In this document: positions 1-6,857 of the stretch, in pieces
How positions within the stretch are numbered: position 1 is the stretch's first letter
How the letters are laid out: each line of letters starts with the position of its first letter
IMG/VR virus record: IMGVR_UViG_3300050133_000100
Span: 1-53,692 of that record
Strand: one strand, 5' to 3'
DNA: 53,692 bases
Origin: a virus
Notes under the pieces: generated by a model
What the model saw: only the letters and a program-made list of their open reading frames with translations
What the model was told of the DNA's origin: nothing
Databases searched by the model: none
Made by a program: the position numbers and the translations under genes

Positions 1-127
1 AAAGGTCACTTTGCATCCTCCAGTTTTTGAACGCGGGAGTCGAGCCGGATGACAACCGGAGTGAGAATGGCGACGATACCGGCCAGCATTTCAAGGCGGT
101 TGTCTAAGCGATCGATGCGGGCCGTGA
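1..127. repeat. Terminal direct repeat, left copy (circle overlap)
   Basis: Bases 1-127 are identical to 53566-53692. An exact 127-base end overlap is what a k=127 assembly leaves when a contig closes on itself, so the molecule is read as a circle of 53,565 bp. The join lies inside the operon that runs from 221 down to 38724. Confidence 0.95.
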
Positions 128-221
128 GGCGGGTTCCAAGATCGGCAATCTTCTGATCGAAGCGCCGCTCCATCCCTTCCAAGAGCCCTTGAATCTGATT
201 TAGTAGTTGATCGTTATCCAT
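6..221 (-). CDS. Small coiled-coil protein
   Basis: 71 aa, start ATG 221 with AAGGAAGG upstream. The sequence is a run of heptad-like helix (RLDNRLEML, RLDSRVQKLE) around a short hydrophobic stretch (GIVAILTPVVI), so a coiled coil with a possible membrane-touching middle. It resembles the coiled-coil protein at 11926-12159 in composition (RLDRIEGILDRIEQRL). It is the first gene of the leftward operon driven from the promoter at 377-405, and its stop overlaps the GTG of the next gene across the circle join (53574). Function unknown. Confidence 0.75.
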   Translation of the reverse strand: MDNDQLLNQIQGLLEGMERRFDQKIADLGTRLTARIDRLDNRLEMLAGIVAILTPVVIRLDSRVQKLEDAK

Positions 222-239
222 GGTTAGAGACCTTCCTTT

Positions 240-296
240 TGGGTTTGAATCGAGGTCGGCTGCGGGTTGGGATCGGAGGTCCGCTTGTCGGCTGGT
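240..296 (-). repeat. S element
   Basis: Lies in the untranslated leader just upstream of the ATG at 221 and downstream of the leftward promoter. It carries the family core GCGGACCTCCGATCC and the tail GATTCAAAC. Confidence 0.75.
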
Positions 297-376
297 GCTT
301 GCACTGGCTTACCCGCGAGCGCTTTACACTGGTGAAACTTCAGTGTCCAGTAGTAGCAGTTGCAATTCATGAATTG

Positions 377-405
377 ATTTTGCCATGCTTCCGAAAGCAA
401 GTCAA
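377..405 (-). promoter_or_regulatory. Leftward early promoter with operator in the spacer
   Basis: On the minus strand TTGACT (400-405) and CAAAAT (377-382) are separated by 17 bases. The spacer contains the palindrome TGCTTTCGGAAGCA. It points at the gene starting at 221 and so at the long replication operon. The same arrangement recurs at 6991-7019. Confidence 0.65.
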
Positions 406-460
406 GATGCTTTCGGTAGTATTGACAAATAAAATTGCCTTAGCTATACTTCCGAAAGCA
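386..460. promoter_or_regulatory. Operator cluster, three TGCTTYCGRAAGCA-like sites
   Basis: O1 at 386-399 (TGCTTCCGAAAGCA), a half-decayed O2 at 408-420 (TGCTTTCGGTAGT) and O3 at 448-460 (ACTTCCGAAAGCA). O1 is in the spacer of the leftward promoter, O2 is just upstream of the rightward -35 and O3 overlaps the rightward start site. A fourth site is at 7000-7013. The spacing looks like a two-way phage switch; the binding protein is not known. Confidence 0.65.
422..450 (+). promoter_or_regulatory. Rightward sigma70-type promoter
   Basis: TTGACA at 422-427, a 17-base spacer and TATACT at 445-450, the best sigma70 match in the window. Transcription should start near 457, only about 8 bases before the ATG at 465 and 21 before the ATG at 478. 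Operator O3 overlaps the start point. Confidence 0.8.
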
Positions 461-464
461 TTGT

Positions 465-1133
465 ATGATGGTACAGGATGAGCAAGAAACCAACCAAGAA
501 GAATTCAGCCGCGCAGTCATTGACGGCGATGCGGAACAGGAAGTTGAGCCCGGAGCGGCGCCGCGAGATTGCGCAACAGGCAGCTCGGACGCGTTGGGGT
601 CCGGCGCGGGTTGCGTCTACTTCATCCGAAGCCCAGACGGTGCTTTCGTGAAAATCGGTTTCACTGCCCGTTCTGTGCTGTCGCGTGTGACACAAATAGG
701 GCAATTACTCCCAGGTATGAAGCTATTGGGATATATTCCAGGAACGCGCGGTACGGAGCGCTGGCTTCATGGCAGATTCACCCACGATCACGAACGCGGG
801 GAATGGTTCCGGTGTTCAGATGCGCTCATGTCCTTCATTGCTCAACTTGGTTTAATGGTGGTTGATCCGGTCATTCAGAAGGCCAGAAACCCACACCCGT
901 TAAAAGGGAAGAAAAACGCGGCCGCTGTCGCGCTCGGCAAGTTGGCCGCATCAAAGCGCAGCCGCGAAGACTTCGCCGAAGCTGGGCGCCGCGGCATGGC
1001 TTCGCGCTGGGGAAAACGGAACGGGACAGCCGCCGCGCTCGAAACAGAAACAGAGCTCGCTGAATCTACAAGCCAAACAAAAAAGAGAAAACCGCTCATC
1101 CCGGCGAGCAAGATCTACAACGGAACAGTCTGA
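465..1133 (+). CDS. GIY-YIG family protein (T5orf172/MUG113-like) with basic C-terminus
   Basis: 222 aa from ATG 465. Residues about 50-130 carry the GIY-YIG pattern of the T5orf172 type: VYFIRSPDGAFVKIGFT, then GTERWLHGRF and GEWF. Such domains are nuclease-fold modules often found in phage nucleases and regulators. The C-terminal third is lysine- and arginine-rich and contains SREDFAEAGRRGMASRWGK, related to the small proteins at 478-651 and 6854-6949. The first 48 residues look unlike protein of this family and overlap another, more protein-like frame, so the true start is uncertain. First gene of the rightward operon. Confidence 0.7.
   Translation: MMVQDEQETNQEEFSRAVIDGDAEQEVEPGAAPRDCATGSSDALGSGAGCVYFIRSPDGAFVKIGFTARSVLSRVTQIGQLLPGMKLLGYIPGTRGTERWLHGRFTHDHERGEWFRCSDALMSFIAQLGLMVVDPVIQKARNPHPLKGKKNAAAVALGKLAASKRSREDFAEAGRRGMASRWGKRNGTAAALETETELAESTSQTKKRKPLIPASKIYNGTV
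478..651 (+). CDS. Small basic protein overlapping the GIY-YIG gene; candidate regulator
   Basis: 57 aa frame nested in the 5' part of the GIY-YIG ORF, in another frame. Its sequence (MSKKPTKKNS..., then KLSPERRREIAQQAARTRWG) matches the 31-aa protein at 6854-6949 and resembles the C-terminal motif of the GIY-YIG protein itself (SREDFAEAGRRGMASRWG). Short (S/T)xExRxEIAxxAAxxRWG peptides are common in phages and are probably nucleic-acid binding. No good Shine-Dalgarno is visible. It could be a separate gene, or the true N-terminus of the GIY-YIG protein joined by a frameshift near 595-620. Confidence 0.5.
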   Translation: MSKKPTKKNSAAQSLTAMRNRKLSPERRREIAQQAARTRWGPARVASTSSEAQTVLS

Positions 1134-1182
1134 TGCTAAACGCTCACTTCAAACCTCTCCAATTGTTCACGGATGATTTTCA

Positions 1183-1231
1183 GTTGTTGGGCTCAAGGCT
1201 GGGAACTATTTATGCTCGGCATTGCGCGGGG
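1183..1231 (+). repeat. R element, rightward copy
   Basis: Reads TTGGGCT, then GCTCGGCATTGCGCGG on the plus strand, ending 5 bases before the ATG at 1237. The one clear R copy facing right, and it lies directly in front of a rightward gene. It fills most of the 103-base gap after 1133. Confidence 0.75.
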
Positions 1232-1236
1232 GCTGT

Positions 1237-1683
1237 ATGAAAAACCGGCTGTTCATGGAAACGACGAAGGTGCCAGCGAGTCAAAGCGCCGCCGAAATCG
1301 TAGCTCAACTTGTGGCCCACGGCGCGAAGTCCATCAACACAGACTATGAAGCGGGAAAAATCGTCGGACTACGATGGATCATGCGAATCAACGGCCTGGA
1401 TATTCTCTTTGACATGCCAGCGCGAGTAGATCCGGTGTTCAAACGATTACAGCGCGAATCTCCGGGCCACAATAACGAACGGCTCCGCGAGAAAGCGGAA
1501 CGGGTCGCCTGGCGTCAACTTCTACGCTGGGTACAGGCTCAAAACGCCATGATCGATATTGGCATGGCCCAGACTGCCGAAGTCTTCATGCCCTACATTG
1601 TCCTGAATCCCTCTACGAATCAGCGGCTCTTTGATTCGCTCATGGAAAACCAGATGAAGATGCTTCCAGCGGCAAAACAGTAA
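1237..1683 (+). CDS. Hypothetical protein
   Basis: 148 aa from ATG 1237, with the G-rich end of an R element (GCGCGGGGG) as the only Shine-Dalgarno candidate. Predicted alpha/beta with motifs LRWIMRINGLDILFDMPARVD and RQLLRWVQAQNAMIDIGMAQ. This layout resembles phage proteins that act on single-strand DNA or as small regulators, but I do not recognise the family with confidence. Its TAA overlaps the ATG of the next gene (TAATG), so the two are coupled. Confidence 0.75.
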   Translation: MKNRLFMETTKVPASQSAAEIVAQLVAHGAKSINTDYEAGKIVGLRWIMRINGLDILFDMPARVDPVFKRLQRESPGHNNERLREKAERVAWRQLLRWVQAQNAMIDIGMAQTAEVFMPYIVLNPSTNQRLFDSLMENQMKMLPAAKQ

Positions 1684-2054
1684 TGGCTTGGCTCCCCAAT
1701 CCGATAATCTGCGACGTGTGCGGAGTCCAAAAGCAGCCATCGAACCACTGGCACTATGCGGAAATTCGTCCTTATTCCGCAGCGGAAGAAAATCCGTGCT
1801 TTCTGCTTTGGCCGTGGGACTATCCGGCCGAGGATCGCTCAAAGCCCTACAAGCACATCTGCGGGCAGGCATGCGCAATTCGATTGCTGAATGAATTTAT
1901 GGGCGGGTCGGGGAATCCGCCGGAGCCGGTGCCTGCCATAAAACCCGATCCGCCTGCGCCGCACTCCGATTGGGAGCGAGTCAAGAAATCGGTTCGGGAA
2001 TCTGTTGCCGATGCCGCGCTGAAATCGACACTCGCCGCGCTCCCCACAGAATAA
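1683..2054 (+). CDS. Small zinc-binding protein
   Basis: 123 aa, start overlaps the stop of the previous gene. The N-terminus has CDVCGVQKQPSNHWHY and then HICGQACAIRLLNEF, a Cys-x2-Cys plus His/Cys set typical of small phage zinc-finger proteins. The C-terminal half is proline-rich, then a short amphipathic helix. Last gene of the rightward operon; it converges on the peptidase gene. Role unknown. Confidence 0.75.
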   Translation: MAWLPNPIICDVCGVQKQPSNHWHYAEIRPYSAAEENPCFLLWPWDYPAEDRSKPYKHICGQACAIRLLNEFMGGSGNPPEPVPAIKPDPPAPHSDWERVKKSVRESVADAALKSTLAALPTE

Positions 2055-2060
2055 AACCTT

Positions 2061-2088
2061 GGCGGACAGCACGACGGCGGTTTACCCC
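2061..2088 (+). repeat. L element between convergent genes
   Basis: Contains GACGGCGGTTTACCCC. Unlike most copies it is not in front of a start codon; it lies between the stop at 2054 and the stop at 2095. Confidence 0.6.
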
Positions 2089-2094
2089 AAAATC

Positions 2095-2841
2095 TCAAAC
2101 CAACCGGATAGACCAAAAATCTCCAGCTAGGTTCGAATCGGTCAAATACGCATACGGCATCGTGAAAAATCCGTTCATCCCCCAATCCTTCCCCCAGGAA
2201 TTCTGCAGTAGAAACGTCTGGCTTGCATTGTCGTACCCCAAGCACAACACCGCATGGCCGCCGATCACTTGCTCACTGGGCCCTGGCATCGGCACGTGTC
2301 CGGAGCTCGCTACGGCGTCCGATTGGAACGAATCGTACACCGTGAATCCCACGATGAACGGGAAGCCGGCCGCGAGGCAGGTTTGCATCTGGTTCAGGTC
2401 GGGGTCCAGGCTCAAATATTGTTTGACGAGTCCTAGCTTGGCTTCGAGGTAGCACTTTCCCCACGGCACGTCGTCAAAAGCATGCTCGTACCCCCACTCT
2501 GTTTCAGGACAAACGCCTTGGAATACGACGCTCTTGATGCCGTCCCGGATCTGGGCGCCGGAGTCGCTCGAGACGCTTCCTTCCATGACCCGCTCGTTGT
2601 AGTAGATGAATAGCCGCGAGGGGAAGATTTCGGGGAGCTTCTGTTTCTTCTCCTCGTAGACGATGGCTGCCGCGATCGCTTGGGCTGTGCAACTTCCCAG
2701 TTGCCCCTGGTCGTAGATTGGGCCGGCGTTTTGACGGAGTGAGACGGCGAAGGGAAGGGCGATGCGCGCAGTGAGTCGCCCATACTTGTGGTCTCTCTGG
2801 TCTGGGATATCTCGTATCCATCCGAATCGTTTAGTAGTCAT
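2095..2841 (-). CDS. Papain-like (C1 family) cysteine peptidase
   Basis: 248 aa from ATG 2841 with AAAGGAG 6 bases upstream. The papain catalytic set is present: oxyanion Gln45 and Cys51 in YDQGQLGSCTAQA, His196 in VIGGHAVLCLGY and Asn214 in LLQNSWGKDWG. No signal peptide or propeptide is obvious. C1 peptidases of this length occur in many large phages and bacteria, where they may act on virion or host proteins; the substrate is unknown. An S element lies directly upstream of the start. Confidence 0.88.
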   Translation of the reverse strand: MTTKRFGWIRDIPDQRDHKYGRLTARIALPFAVSLRQNAGPIYDQGQLGSCTAQAIAAAIVYEEKKQKLPEIFPSRLFIYYNERVMEGSVSSDSGAQIRDGIKSVVFQGVCPETEWGYEHAFDDVPWGKCYLEAKLGLVKQYLSLDPDLNQMQTCLAAGFPFIVGFTVYDSFQSDAVASSGHVPMPGPSEQVIGGHAVLCLGYDNASQTFLLQNSWGKDWGMNGFFTMPYAYLTDSNLAGDFWSIRLV

Positions 2842-2853
2842 GAATTCTCCTTT

Positions 2854-3045
2854 TTAGTTTGAATCGAGGTGGGATGCGGGTTGGGGTGGGAGGTCCGCTT
2901 GTGGGACTGTCTCGATCAGGACGGTATGGGCATTCGTTGCGGAATTTGGACAGGGTGTTACGCGGTCATCTTGGTTGAACCGCTGGTCACAAAGAATGCA
3001 ACGATAGTTGACAGTTGTCGTCTCGTCGTGAAGAAAGCATGTCAC
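2854..3045 (-). CDS. Small zinc-finger-like protein with S-encoded tail
   Basis: 63 aa from GTG 3045, which overlaps the TGA of the gene ending at 3042 (GTGA). Cys pairs CILC and CPNS around residues 17-35 suggest a small zinc site. The last 15 residues come from the S element. No known function. Confidence 0.6.
   Translation of the reverse strand: MTCFLHDETTTVNYRCILCDQRFNQDDRVTPCPNSATNAHTVLIETVPQADLPPQPASHLDSN
2857..2905 (-). repeat. S element
   Basis: Upstream of the peptidase ATG (2841). Also encodes the C-terminal tail (ADLPPQPASHLDSN) of the gene ending at 2854, so it is read here in the A-D-L-P-P frame. Confidence 0.8.
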
Positions 3046-3536
3046 CGCAATTCCTCGCCGTCGTCGTCGTTCATGCATCCCATCTCGTGGCCGTCTTCCG
3101 GGTTGCCCGCGCAGCAAGAATAATCGCGAGATACTGGCTCAGCGGCCGCTGCCAGCGCTTTCCCAACCGGCAGGCTTACCAGCATCAGGGAACGAGGCTG
3201 CAACTCTTCCACGGCCCGCAATGCCGCCGCCTCGTCGCAGGGAGTCATGGAGTAGATCGCCCCGACGCCGAACAGCTTCGAGTAGCCGATGGTGGCCGCT
3301 TTCTTGACCGTGGAGCCGGGCGGTACCCAGGTGCTCGAATCGTTTTCGGTCTCGACGTAGGTCCCGCTTTTGGTGACTTGCTCCCGTTCTTTCAGCGGGG
3401 GCACGTCGCAGCGGAACATACAAGCGGTCCCGTAGTATTCTGTCTTGACGAATCCGGCGTACTTCTGATGGCCGAAAATCTCGAGAATGGCCCAGCCTTC
3501 GTAGGTGCTGTTTTCGTTCATTTCGTTTTCATCCAT
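3042..3536 (-). CDS. Hypothetical protein with beta-rich core
   Basis: 164 aa from ATG 3536, overlapping the upstream gene by 19 bases. The N-terminal region (YEGWAILEIFGHQKYAGFV, then RCDVPPL) resembles phage proteins written as W(A)xLExxGHxxxAG, a small family of unknown role common in soil phages. The C-terminal end is acidic and cysteine-rich (DYSCCAGNPEDGHEMGCMNDD), possibly metal-binding. Part of the leftward operon between the peptidase and the glycosyltransferase. Confidence 0.75.
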   Translation of the reverse strand: MDENEMNENSTYEGWAILEIFGHQKYAGFVKTEYYGTACMFRCDVPPLKEREQVTKSGTYVETENDSSTWVPPGSTVKKAATIGYSKLFGVGAIYSMTPCDEAAALRAVEELQPRSLMLVSLPVGKALAAAAEPVSRDYSCCAGNPEDGHEMGCMNDDDGEELR

Positions 3537-3913
3537 TCGACGCCGGCCGGGGTGACACGTGCGCCGTAATCGCCAAACATCACGATATTGGCGTCTATGC
3601 CGGTGAACGTCATAGCCCGCAATTCTTCCGTGTGCGGATTCTGTTCAATGCGGGCGTCGAGGTCGCTTACCAGGTTTGCGGTGTCCTTTACTGTCCCGAC
3701 TTTGAGTGCAACAGCGGCTCCTTCGCCGAAGAAGGGTACCGGGTCTACTTGCAGAAATCTTCCACCGTCGATCAGAATAGCCAAGGTGTCACCGAATACC
3801 CATGCTCTCTGAACCTTGCGCCCTATCAGCGGAATAAGTTCGGGGGGCTGCTGTCCGTTCCATTCAAGCACGGTCGTGCGGCTCATAAGAAGGGCAGAAT
3901 GAGAGGCGGTCAA
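3518..3913 (-). CDS. Hypothetical protein
   Basis: 131 aa if it begins at TTG 3913, three bases after the stop of the upstream gene; an alternative ATG at 3886 gives 122 aa (MSRTTVLEW...). The body is beta-rich (RAWVFGDTLAILIDGGRFLQV). The first bases of the longer form are a copy of a short repeat, GACCGCCTCTCATTCTG, that also flanks the gene at 7286. No function can be assigned. Confidence 0.65.
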   Translation of the reverse strand: MTASHSALLMSRTTVLEWNGQQPPELIPLIGRKVQRAWVFGDTLAILIDGGRFLQVDPVPFFGEGAAVALKVGTVKDTANLVSDLDARIEQNPHTEELRAMTFTGIDANIVMFGDYGARVTPAGVEWMKTK

Positions 3914-3916
3914 CCT

Positions 3917-4159
3917 CTAAATTGTCTTGGACTGCAAAATGCCATTTACTACTAGTGTTTCTTCCGCTGTGGCGTCCACTAGTGTGTAGTCTGCTGTATC
4001 GGCGAGTCGAATGGAGTCGATCACGCCTATCTCGATGACGTCGCCGTTGGCGTTTTTCTTGACGTGCAAGACAAGTAGTCGCCGGGGTGGGACTCCTGAA
4101 AATCCTCCGGAGGTGATTACGTTTCCGTACTTCAGTTGGTTGAATTCGCTGTTTGTCAT
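3917..4159 (-). CDS. Small beta protein, paralogue of 5197-5442
   Basis: 80 aa from ATG 4159 overlapping the upstream TGA (ATGA). N-terminus MTNSEFNQLKYGNVIT aligns with MTIEEFHSLQFGDIIA of the gene at 5197-5442, and both then run as a small beta-barrel-like sequence. This suggests a local duplication inside the operon. Function unknown. Confidence 0.75.
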   Translation of the reverse strand: MTNSEFNQLKYGNVITSGGFSGVPPRRLLVLHVKKNANGDVIEIGVIDSIRLADTADYTLVDATAEETLVVNGILQSKTI

Positions 4160-4392
4160 AAATCGTTCCTTTTGTGGTTGAATTCGGGCTGTGTTTTAAA
4201 GTTCTGGCGGGATGCCCGCTTGTTGGCCTCCCGTATCCGCTGCTGGGTCGCCCGCATCTTGGCCGCCGTGCGTTCCAAACGCTCTGACTTGTAGGGATGC
4301 CATTTAAAATAGAGAATGCGTGAAATCTGCCGGTCGGTTAATTCAGCCGATGAGCGGACCATGCGCCGAAAACCTTTATCCGCAGCCTCCAT
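4156..4392 (-). CDS. Small basic helical protein
   Basis: 78 aa, rich in Arg and Lys (RTAAKMRATQQRIREANKRASRQ). Its opening ADKGFRRMVRSSAE resembles VQKGFRRVVRSVAI of the rightward gene at 36644-36916, so the two may share an N-terminal nucleic-acid-binding piece. The C-terminal tail is encoded by a weak S element. Confidence 0.65.
   Translation of the reverse strand: MEAADKGFRRMVRSSAELTDRQISRILYFKWHPYKSERLERTAAKMRATQQRIREANKRASRQNFKTQPEFNHKRNDL
4176..4226 (-). repeat. S element, degenerate copy
   Basis: Only the tail AGCCCGAATTCAAC and a distorted core (ACAAGCGGGCATCCCGCC) remain. Upstream of the ATG at 4159. Confidence 0.5.
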
Positions 4393-4400
4393 TCAAACCC

Positions 4401-4760
4401 TCATCTCTGAAACAAAATCGTCACCAAGTCTCCCGCTTGAATCGCTCCAGACGGGTACGTTACGATCACGTTGCCAGATTGCGTGTAATCGCATGGCGCG
4501 GGCGCGGGGGGAACTGGCGCACAATTCAATCCTGCACGCTGCAGAAGTCCGTTGCGGTAGACCAACACGAACGAGCTGCGGGCCGATACAGGCGTTGAAA
4601 ATGTCGAATCCCCGGCGTTGGATGGCGGAAAATCATCTCGCTCCAAGGTGAGCCCGTATGATTGGGTTACGGTCGGACCTTGGGCTTGGATGGTTCGAAC
4701 TCCATCCCGTCCGAACCAGGCGAATAAGGGAACGAGGATCAGCCAAAAGAAACGTTTCAT
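4401..4760 (-). CDS. Exported protein with phage surface-type C-terminal domain
   Basis: 119 aa from ATG 4760. Residues 1-27 form a signal peptide (MKRFFWLILVPLFAWF, cleavage near AQG). The C-terminal half (FVLVYRNGLLQRAG, DYTQSGNVIVTY, AIQAGDLVTILFQR) has the pattern of a small beta domain common at the ends of phage fibre and baseplate proteins. Export of such a domain is unusual. It sits in the replication-side operon, away from the virion block. Confidence 0.7.
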   Translation of the reverse strand: MKRFFWLILVPLFAWFGRDGVRTIQAQGPTVTQSYGLTLERDDFPPSNAGDSTFSTPVSARSSFVLVYRNGLLQRAGLNCAPVPPAPAPCDYTQSGNVIVTYPSGAIQAGDLVTILFQR

Positions 4761-5200
4761 GGTTTGGGTTCACCTTTCGTTTGCGGGTCGGGCGCGGCCT
4801 CAGTGTTTGAATTCAGGCTCGCCGCAAGGTCTTCGGTGGGAGGTCCGCTCGTCCGCTGCAATGCGCCTGCTACGGTGTCGGCGTACGCGTGTAGATACCT
4901 TGCGGCGCTGGGGCCATCCATAATGTTTTCGATGATCGTCTGCGCGCAGGATCGAAGACACGCGGCAATGCCGGCCGGGTCTGGATCATCGCCGCGCAAC
5001 GCCGATCCTGAATCGGGCAGACTGGTCAACGGCGGTTTATCACTCAGAATCGGGCTGGCTAAAGGTGAGATTCCTTCATCGCCAGCGCGCCACGTAATCA
5101 GCCGTGCGAGTTTCAGCTTCTCCTCGTACTGCTGAATGAGGGCTTCTAGTTGGACGATGCGGGCTTCGGCTTTCCCGGCGCGTTCTTGCCAGTCGGTCAT
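4757..5200 (-). CDS. Coiled-coil protein carrying R- and S-encoded segments
   Basis: 147 aa. The first 35 residues are a coiled coil (ERAGKAEARIVQLEALIQQ). The R element at 4991-5020 encodes LPDSGSALRG in the middle, and the S element at 4803-4861 encodes SGPPTEDLAASLNSNTE near the end. The stretch between them (IAACLRSCAQTIIENIM) is the only other folded-looking part. Function unknown; the gene looks assembled around the repeats. Confidence 0.7.
   Translation of the reverse strand: MTDWQERAGKAEARIVQLEALIQQYEEKLKLARLITWRAGDEGISPLASPILSDKPPLTSLPDSGSALRGDDPDPAGIAACLRSCAQTIIENIMDGPSAARYLHAYADTVAGALQRTSGPPTEDLAASLNSNTEAAPDPQTKGEPKP
4803..4861 (-). repeat. S element inside a coding region
   Basis: Core GAGCGGACCTCCCACC and tail GAATTCAAAC; translated in the G-P-P-T frame at the C-terminus of the gene at 4757-5200 and upstream of the ATG at 4760. 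Confidence 0.8.
4991..5020 (-). repeat. R element inside a coding region
   Basis: Short copy (GGATCGGCGTTGCGCGGCG on the minus strand) whose expected tail is replaced by an adjoining L copy. Translated as SALRGDD. Confidence 0.6.
5021..5043 (+). repeat. L element fused to an R element
   Basis: Plus strand reads TCAACGGCGGTTTATCAC directly after the R copy. The same R-then-L join occurs at 37349-37404. Confidence 0.6.
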
Positions 5201-5442
5201 AATTTTGGCTCAAATGGGAGTGGACCGAGCGACTCAACCTTTGTAGTCGGGTCTTGGTTCGGTAGTGCGTGACGGATGATCGTGTAGTTCGTCGGCACGG
5301 GATCTCCCAGCGCTGGAATGATAGCGACGTAAGCCGTTTGCCCCTGGTCGTTTTCCAGCGAGTGCGTTACCATAAATTCATTCCCTTGTTCATCCGCGAT
5401 AATATCGCCGAATTGAAGTGAGTGGAATTCTTCGATGGTCAT
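5197..5442 (-). CDS. Small beta protein, paralogue of 3917-4159
   Basis: 81 aa from ATG 5442, overlapping the upstream stop (ATGA). Shares the N-terminal pattern with the gene at 3917-4159 (EFHSLQFGDII). The rest is beta-rich (EFMVTHSLENDQGQTAYVAII). Lies directly downstream of the glycosyltransferase. Function unknown. Confidence 0.75.
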   Translation of the reverse strand: MTIEEFHSLQFGDIIADEQGNEFMVTHSLENDQGQTAYVAIIPALGDPVPTNYTIIRHALPNQDPTTKVESLGPLPFEPKL

Positions 5443-6602
5443 AGGTCGATGGAATCCTCGTTCCGCAAGCGCGCGTAATCCCTCAGTCCATCCCTCAATT
5501 GGTAGCTCCGGTCTGTCAACTGCCAGAGCCCTTGAGAGTCCTTCTTGAGGTCCAAATCCGGGTCGAAGCCTGAGACCTTCAGGAATTTCCAGCGCTTGTC
5601 ATAGAGCCTTGCTGCGCGCCGGCCGTGCCATCCGTGATTGACCAAACCGGGCACGTAGCCAACGTTTCGGCGAATGTGCTTTTCCGCCCGTTCTTGCCAC
5701 TGGTAGCAGAGGTATTTGTACCGCTCCGGCATTTCCTTTGCGAGGGAGTATTCGACGTGTCCGACGAGGGCGCACGCCATGTGATAATCTCCAGATCCCA
5801 GAATTCCGAAATCGATCAAGCCGCCTACTTTGTCGAGGGCATCGACGCGGGCCGCCCAGCAGAATCCGGGGTGTGTGAACTTCCAGGAGATCGGGCCGGC
5901 CTTCTCGGGCAGCATGGAGTAGTAGCACATGGGGCTTACGCCATCGGCGGATGAGGTTTGAAACTGGGTTGCCCAGTCCCATCCGTCCGGGGCGTCGTGA
6001 GGGTTTGGCCGGTCGTTGGCGTAGCTCCACATAAAACCGGGTGTGGTTTTCTCATCGATCGGCTGGCCTTCCGGGCCCAAGTTCTGAGCGTGAGAAAACA
6101 TCTGGACGAAATCGTAGTGCTGGAGCTGATGGAGGGTTTCTTGCGCGAAGTCGGGCCGGGCGAATTGAATATCCGCATCGATCCACGCCACATACCGCAT
6201 TTCAGGGTAGAGCCGCCGCGCGTTGGCGATCAGCAGATTCAGGCCGTTCTCTTTATGCCAGAGCTCATGTTTCGTGCGGAGTTGCAGATGGTGCGGATTC
6301 CCAGGGTCGGTGATTTCAAAGTGCCTCTGGCCGAATGCGATTTCACACGTATGCAGGATGGCTGAGGAGTCGAGCACGCGCTTGGCGTATTCCCGATAAA
6401 GGTTGTACCGGCTTCTGAATCTTGGAGGATTCGAGAGAACCGTCATGACGTGGAGCTTATCGGGGAGTGGCCAGATTCCCGGTTTGGCGTGGCTGTAATC
6501 GTCGATAAAACTGTCGGGGTGGGGAGTTGGGGTGTGCCTCCTGAGGGGGGAGTGGTCAGGGTTGGTCGAATGATCTGGTAGGAATTTGAAGGGGTCGGCC
6601 AT
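5439..6602 (-). CDS. GT-A fold glycosyltransferase-like protein
   Basis: 387 aa from ATG 6602. The centre has the metal-binding motif WIDADIQF in the context KENGLNLLIANARRLYPEMRYVAWIDADIQF, as in phage and bacterial GT-A enzymes that act on sugar nucleotides. Later landmarks are THPGFCWAARVDALDKVGG and the C-terminal VNHGWHG. Family members in phages are thought to glycosylate DNA bases or proteins, or modify host surface sugars; the acceptor here is unknown. It stands in the replication-side operon, which leans slightly toward DNA or intracellular targets. Confidence 0.8.
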   Translation of the reverse strand: MADPFKFLPDHSTNPDHSPLRRHTPTPHPDSFIDDYSHAKPGIWPLPDKLHVMTVLSNPPRFRSRYNLYREYAKRVLDSSAILHTCEIAFGQRHFEITDPGNPHHLQLRTKHELWHKENGLNLLIANARRLYPEMRYVAWIDADIQFARPDFAQETLHQLQHYDFVQMFSHAQNLGPEGQPIDEKTTPGFMWSYANDRPNPHDAPDGWDWATQFQTSSADGVSPMCYYSMLPEKAGPISWKFTHPGFCWAARVDALDKVGGLIDFGILGSGDYHMACALVGHVEYSLAKEMPERYKYLCYQWQERAEKHIRRNVGYVPGLVNHGWHGRRAARLYDKRWKFLKVSGFDPDLDLKKDSQGLWQLTDRSYQLRDGLRDYARLRNEDSIDL

Positions 6603-6608
6603 AGGATT

Positions 6609-6857
6609 TTACGTGTTTGAATTCGGGCTGTCGCTCTCGTTGGGATCGGAGGTCCGCTCGTCCGCTGCGCCTTCGCCTTCGGGTTCAGCGGCGGCCATCT
6701 GGATTGCTTCTTCGGGAGTCTTGCCGCATCCCAACAGTTCGTTCTGGTCGGATCTGTGGCTCTTGTAGATACGGTATGGCTTACCGTCTTCGAAGTTCGG
6801 GAAGTTCGCGAAGAATAAATTCCAATCGTGCTTTTGCAGTAAGGCTTCTATGTTCAT
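6609..6857 (-). CDS. Small protein with S-encoded tail
   Basis: 82 aa from ATG 6857 with GGGGGAAGAG upstream; the start overlaps the stop of the 31-aa gene before it (ATGA). The first 60 residues (LLQKHDWNLFFANFPNF, then PYRIYKSHRSDQNELLGCGKTPEEAIQMAAAE) look like a compact alpha/beta domain of the kind seen in small phage proteins. The end (AADERTSDPNESDSPNSNT) is S element read in the D-E-R-T-S frame. Confidence 0.7.
   Translation of the reverse strand: MNIEALLQKHDWNLFFANFPNFEDGKPYRIYKSHRSDQNELLGCGKTPEEAIQMAAAEPEGEGAADERTSDPNESDSPNSNT
6611..6668 (-). repeat. S element
   Basis: Full copy: GACGAGCGGACCTCC, AGCCCGAATTCAAAC. Ends 9 bases before the glycosyltransferase ATG (6602) and encodes the C-terminus of the gene at 6609. 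Confidence 0.85.
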
